From assembly GCA_002308815.1 (NCBI GenBank), contig DBVX01000013.1, positions 16,429 to 24,681 of the forward strand: DNA of 8,253 bases. Reading direction: 5' to 3'. Below the pieces are notes generated by a model. That model was given only the letters and a program-made list of their open reading frames with translations. It made no database searches and was not told the DNA's origin. Shown one piece after another: positions 8,112 through 8,253 of the stretch. Each line of letters begins with the position of its first letter. The first letter of the stretch is position 1. The DNA comes from Bacteroidales bacterium UBA1253. GTDB lineage: Bacteria; Bacteroidota; Bacteroidia; Bacteroidales; Paludibacteraceae. The position numbers and the translations under genes were made by a program.

Positions 8112-8169
8112 CGGCGTTTTTAAGACAATATGAAGCAACTTGATACCTATAAACCTTAATTGTACGATT

Positions 8170-8253
8170 ATGAGAAAAGTTTTCCTGTTGGCAGGCATTG
8201 GCGCGGTGCTTGCCGTTGGTAGTTCGTTTGCCTGCACCAATTTCATGGCAGGG
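8170..8253 (+). CDS. Peptidase family C69 (dipeptidase), N-terminal fragment
   Basis: Only the first 28 codons are in the window; the gene continues past the right edge. The product starts with a signal peptide (MRKVFLLAGIGAVLAVGSSFA) followed directly by CTNFMAG. In secreted C69 dipeptidases of Bacteroidota the signal sequence is followed by a conserved ACTNF-like motif whose Cys becomes the N-terminal catalytic nucleophile of the mature Ntn-hydrolase; they release or split dipeptides. The residues before the Cys (SFA) do not make a good lipobox, so a lipoprotein is less likely. The ATG follows an AT-rich leader with no clear Shine-Dalgarno sequence. It is transcribed divergently from the surface-protein pair, and no functional link is evident. 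Identification rests on the short motif after the signal peptide, so the family call is likely rather than certain. Confidence 0.8.
   Translation, partial: MRKVFLLAGIGAVLAVGSSFACTNFMAG

Noticed and set aside
8190..8235. Lipoprotein signal before the Cys of the right-hand gene
   Set aside because: The residues before the Cys (SFA) lack the usual Leu/Val/Ile at -3, and the following CTNF matches the catalytic N-terminus of C69 peptidases.

Overview
The window looks like part of a Bacteroidales chromosome (Bacteroides/Prevotella/Parabacteroides type). Three signs support this. A TAnnTTTG-type promoter box lies upstream of the right-hand gene. Two consecutive genes encode secreted surface proteins with BspA-like leucine-rich-repeat (LRR_5) modules, and the complete one ends in a C-terminal tail like those used by the type IX secretion system (T9SS). 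Translation starts sit behind AT-rich leaders without clear Shine-Dalgarno sequences. Genus cannot be fixed from the sequence alone.

Layout: (1) 1-5627, minus strand, is one uninterrupted reading frame that starts at 5627 and runs off the left edge with no stop: at least 1875 residues of a giant exported multidomain protein. In order it shows a signal peptide, a BspA-like LRR segment, a carboxypeptidase-regulatory-like beta domain, several Ig-like beta domains, a helical low-GC segment of unknown type, a 50-residue acidic tract and another regulatory-like plus Ig-like module. Almost every small open frame in 1-5600 is a shadow of this gene. (2) 5656-8010, minus strand, is a complete 784-residue secreted protein with an LRR-like N-terminal part and a T9SS-like tail. 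It lies 28 bp upstream of the giant gene in the same direction, so the two probably form an operon. (3) 8011-8169 is an AT-rich intergenic region with two back-to-back promoter candidates. (4) 8170-8253, plus strand, is the start of a family C69 dipeptidase, cut by the right edge.

The two minus-strand genes plausibly make a pair of cell-surface proteins that share the same LRR end-cap motif. The divergent peptidase is probably an unrelated neighbour. The most unusual content is inside the giant protein: the acidic tract with 28 consecutive Asp/Glu, the helical segment next to it, and two low-GC islands that coincide with protein modules. No RNA genes, CRISPR arrays or insertion sequences were seen.
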